Assembly (NCBI GenBank): GCA_028336925.1
Contig: JAOKVV010000014.1
Span: 1-37,298 of the forward strand
Length of the DNA stretch: 37,298 bases
Origin: Vicingaceae bacterium
Lineage (GTDB): Bacteria > Bacteroidota > Bacteroidia > Flavobacteriales_E > Vicingaceae
Direction of reading: 5' to 3'
Shown here in pieces: positions 34,837 to 37,298 of the stretch (the first letter of the stretch is position 1; each line of letters opens with the position of its first letter). The notes below the pieces were generated by a model. It saw only the letters and a list, made by a program, of their open reading frames with translations, did no database searches and had not been told where the DNA came from. The position numbers and the translations under genes are program-made.

Positions 34837-36093
34837 TTAAGTTTTTTGCTTTTTCTTTTTTGCAGCTGGAAACAAAACATTATTTAGAATAAGTCTATAT
34901 CCCGGACTGTTTGGGTGTAAGTTTAAGTCGGTAGGAGGGTCTCCAACAAAATGCTGGTAATCTTCAGGGTCGTGCCCTCCATAGAATGTCCAAGTCCCTT
35001 TGCCAAATGTACCATGAATGTATCGAGCACTATTGAGTGCTTTGTTTTCTCCCAATATGAGTATCTCTGGTTTTATAAATTGCTTATTAAAAGCAGTAGT
35101 TTGTCCCATAAATCCTTTGATTACTGGTGTATGGTTTTGACAAAGCATCGTAGGAACGGGGTCCCACTTTGCTGAAAACTCAAAGAGTGTGAATAAATCT
35201 AATTTCTCAGCCGTTCTGCTATGAGCAGGAGTTGCATCTATATTTGAAAACTCATATTGCATAGGATCAGTAATCAATGAGAAATCTTTAAAAGCGAACG
35301 TATTTTTAAAATTTAATTTTGAATTATAATTTGGTGTAGAGCCATCGCCGTCAAAAATAGGTTCACAAATGTCCAACTCCATTGCAGATAAAGCTATGTC
35401 GTAAGAGTCAGTTCCTGAGCACATAGTAAACAAAAAGCCACCACCAGAAGTGAATTCGCGAATTTGTTTAGCTACGCCCAGTTTTAGTTGAGAAACTTTT
35501 TGAAATCCTAGCCTGTTAGCCATTTCTTCGTTCTGCCTAACTTGTTCTTTATACCAAGGATAACTTCTATAATTGGCATAAAACTTTCCATATTGACCGG
35601 TAAAGTCTTCATGGTGTAAATGAAGCCAATCATATAAGGGTAATGTCCCGTTTATTATTTCTTCATCGTAAATAACATCATATGGAATTTCTGCGTAGGT
35701 TAAAACTAGCGTAACTGCATCATCCCAAGGCTGTTTCCCTTTTGGAGAATAGACGGCCATTTTTGGTGCTTTTTCTAATTTAACGGCGTCCATATTTACT
35801 TCAGGATTAGATATCTCAATTAGAATACTACTTGCTTTCGCATCTGCAATTAACTCATAATTAACTCCTCTAATAACACATTCATCTTGTATAGCCTTGG
35901 CTGATTTTATCATAAAACTACCACCTCTATAATTCAACAACCACTGAACTTCAACATCTCTTTCCAAAACCCAAAATGCAATTCCATAAGCCTTCAGGTG
36001 ATTGCCTTGGGCATCATCCATAGGTATAAGTAAATAAGAAGCTTTAGTTGAAAAGCTAATCAGAAATAAAATACAAAGAAGTCTGATCTGCAT
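34837..36093 (-). CDS. Secreted protein of the Bacteroidota family often labelled 'asparagine synthetase B'
   Basis: 418 residues from the ATG at 36093, which begins a signal peptide (MQIRLLCILFLISFSTKA); an open frame extends to 36201, but only through the dnaB end. Key stretches: SYLLIPMDDAQGNHLKAYGIAFWVLE, VEVQWLLNYRGGSF, KMAVYSPKGKQPWDDAVTLVL, YDWLHLHHEDFTGQYG, and a nucleophile-elbow-like FLFTMCSGTDSYDIA followed by MELDICEPIFDGDG, then GTFGKGTWTFYGGHDPEDYQHF near the end. I recognise the family from Bacteroidota proteomes, where it is commonly annotated asparagine synthetase B, but it has neither an N-terminal Cys2 amidotransferase nor an AsnS ATP-pyrophosphatase motif, and it has a signal peptide. 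The fold looks GATase/flavodoxin-like. Real function unknown; 28 bases downstream of dnaB, so probably cotranscribed. Confidence 0.82.
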   Translation of the reverse strand: MQIRLLCILFLISFSTKASYLLIPMDDAQGNHLKAYGIAFWVLERDVEVQWLLNYRGGSFMIKSAKAIQDECVIRGVNYELIADAKASSILIEISNPEVNMDAVKLEKAPKMAVYSPKGKQPWDDAVTLVLTYAEIPYDVIYDEEIINGTLPLYDWLHLHHEDFTGQYGKFYANYRSYPWYKEQVRQNEEMANRLGFQKVSQLKLGVAKQIREFTSGGGFLFTMCSGTDSYDIALSAMELDICEPIFDGDGSTPNYNSKLNFKNTFAFKDFSLITDPMQYEFSNIDATPAHSRTAEKLDLFTLFEFSAKWDPVPTMLCQNHTPVIKGFMGQTTAFNKQFIKPEILILGENKALNSARYIHGTFGKGTWTFYGGHDPEDYQHFVGDPPTDLNLHPNSPGYRLILNNVLFPAAKKKKQKT

Positions 36094-36121
36094 TATGTGA
36101 AAGTTTTTATAAAAAAGATTG

Positions 36122-37298
36122 TTAAAAGGGAACTTCATCGTCTCCAAAATCATCCATTTTAGACGATCTTGTAATAGTGTTGTTGGAAGAGTCGAATTCA
36201 TCGTTTACAGGCATTTCGCCAAAGGCATTTCCATTATTACCGTTGCTTTCACCACTAAAATAATCGTTATCTAAATTTCCAAATTTGGCTAATTCAGCTG
36301 TAAATTTAAGCTGCACATCACCAACCGAACCATTTCTGTGTTTGGCGATAATAATATTAGCAACTCCCAAGGTAGAATTACCTGCCTCATCTTCTGTCAA
36401 ACCGTAATACTCAGGTCTATTAATAAACAGCACCATATCGGCATCTTGCTCAATGGATCCTGATTCCCTTAAGTCAGAAAGCTGGGGTCTTCTGTCTCCT
36501 CCTCTTGATTCAACAGCTCTACTAAGTTGTGAAAGTGCGATTACAGGAATATTCAATTCTTTGGCTATACTTTTTAATGATCGTGAAATTGTACTAATTT
36601 CTTGCTCTCTATTTCCTTTTCCTTCACCACCTGCGGTCATTAGCTGAAGGTAATCTACCACGAGTAATTGTATGTCATGTTGTGCCTTTAACCTTCTTGC
36701 TTTTGCTCGTAATTCAAATACCGAGATAGCAGGCGTGTCATCTATAAAAATTGGGGCTTCGGTAAGACCTCCAATTTTGGTATGAATTTGCGCTAATTCA
36801 TCATATCTTAGATTGCCATTTTTTAGTTTACCTGCTGATATCTCTGATTCTGCAGAGATTAAACGAGTAACCAATTGTAATGAAGACATCTCCAAAGAAA
36901 ATATAGCTACTGCCTTTTTAAACGATACAGCTGCATTTCTTCCTAGTGTTAAAGCAAATGCTGTTTTACCCATTGCAGGTCGTGCTGCTAATATAATTAA
37001 GTCAGATGGTTGCCATCCAGAGGTCATTTTGTCTAATGCAGTAAATCCTGAAGGTGTACCGACAATGTTACCATCTTGAGTTTTTGCAGACTCAATCTGA
37101 ACTATGGCTTGACGAACTAATGTGGACATATCATCCCAGTTCTTTCTAATGTTACCTTCCGTGACACTAAACAATCCACTTTCAGCTTTATCCATTAGGT
37201 TAAAAACATCAGTAGTTTCGTCGTATGCGTCAGTGATAATTTCCGATGATATTCGAATCAATTCTCTTTGGATATACTTTTGTGCAACTATCCGAGCA
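36122..37298 (-). CDS. dnaB: Replicative DNA helicase DnaB, N-terminally truncated by the window edge
   Basis: The frame is open to the window end, so the visible 391 residues are the C-terminal three-quarters of a ~510-residue DnaB; the codon at 37261 is only an internal TTG. The first residues visible (AQKYIQRELIRISSEI) belong to the end of the N-terminal collar domain. The RecA-type core shows Walker A ILAARPAMGKTAFAL, IFSLEMSSLQLVTRL (H1a), LLVVDYLQLMT (Walker B/H2), VIALSQLSRAVE (H3), RRPQLSDLRESGSIEQDADMV and the C-terminal IIAKHRNGSVGDVQLKF (arginine-finger/H4 region). The tail is a disordered Asn/Ser/Asp-rich segment ending DDFGDDEVPF. DnaB is the hexameric helicase that unwinds DNA ahead of the replication fork. 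No intein or frameshift in the visible part. Confidence 0.96.
   Translation of the reverse strand, partial: ARIVAQKYIQRELIRISSEIITDAYDETTDVFNLMDKAESGLFSVTEGNIRKNWDDMSTLVRQAIVQIESAKTQDGNIVGTPSGFTALDKMTSGWQPSDLIILAARPAMGKTAFALTLGRNAAVSFKKAVAIFSLEMSSLQLVTRLISAESEISAGKLKNGNLRYDELAQIHTKIGGLTEAPIFIDDTPAISVFELRAKARRLKAQHDIQLLVVDYLQLMTAGGEGKGNREQEISTISRSLKSIAKELNIPVIALSQLSRAVESRGGDRRPQLSDLRESGSIEQDADMVLFINRPEYYGLTEDEAGNSTLGVANIIIAKHRNGSVGDVQLKFTAELAKFGNLDNDYFSGESNGNNGNAFGEMPVNDEFDSSNNTITRSSKMDDFGDDEVPF

Noticed and set aside
34660-34887. 75-residue open frame in the intergenic region
   Set aside because: TTG start, no recognisable motif or signal, crosses palindromes and overlaps the 3' end of the real minus-strand gene.
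36094-36201. Extended N-terminus of the 'asparagine synthetase B'-like protein
   Set aside because: The extension would overlap the dnaB coding end and precede a clear signal peptide starting at 36093.
1-37298. tRNA, rRNA, tmRNA and CRISPR loci
   Set aside because: None of their diagnostic sequences was seen in reading the window on both strands; a tRNAscan/Infernal run would settle it.

Overview
The window looks like chromosomal DNA of a low-GC member of the Bacteroidota, most likely Flavobacteriales or a close relative. Evidence: several secreted proteins end in type IX secretion system (T9SS, Por) sorting domains; there is a TonB-dependent receptor with an N-terminal carboxypeptidase-D-like domain and a PorV/PorQ-type barrel; the MutS2 homologue lacks Smr; PG_1098-type and DUF4159 proteins are present; and several upstream regions carry the Bacteroidota promoter pattern (TTG, about 19-22 bases, TAnnTTTG). 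I see no rRNA, tRNA, CRISPR array or intact insertion sequence.

Layout. (1) 1-12072, plus strand: a cell-surface block with the C-terminal part of a secreted EEP-fold nuclease, a large secreted protein with EF-hand-like loops, a secreted OB-fold protein, then after a terminator a tight four-gene unit of lipoprotein, TonB-dependent receptor, PorV/PorQ-like barrel and beta-propeller lipoprotein. (2) 12151-20043, minus strand: an acyl-CoA carboxylase beta subunit, a 1760-residue T9SS protein built from alternating jelly-roll-like and CARDB-like domains with an internal 900-bp tandem repeat, and a LolD-like ATPase. (3) 20170-25750: sucC, a DUF2461 protein, a methyltransferase, a YeeZ-like SDR protein, a small outer-membrane barrel protein with a TTG start, and a fatty-acid desaturase. 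(4) 25803-28324, minus strand: an overlapping three-gene unit rsmE / DUF4159 / PG_1098-type methyltransferase. (5) 28414-34174: biotin carboxylase, Smr-less MutS2, an unannotated small-RNA candidate, a DUF3817 membrane protein and a DEAD-box-like protein that has lost nearly all catalytic motifs. (6) 34175-34836: a gene-free stretch with several small palindromes. (7) 34837-37298, minus strand: a secreted protein of the family often labelled 'asparagine synthetase B', and the C-terminal part of dnaB, cut by the window edge.

The most interesting items are the small-RNA candidate at about 32169-32250 (minus), which has a promoter with ideal spacing and a strong terminator but no reading frame; the degenerate DEAD-box protein; the SusD-less receptor/PorV-like/lipoprotein unit next to secreted nuclease-type proteins; and the 900-bp repeats in the giant T9SS protein. 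All family assignments are from motif reading by eye; no database search was run.
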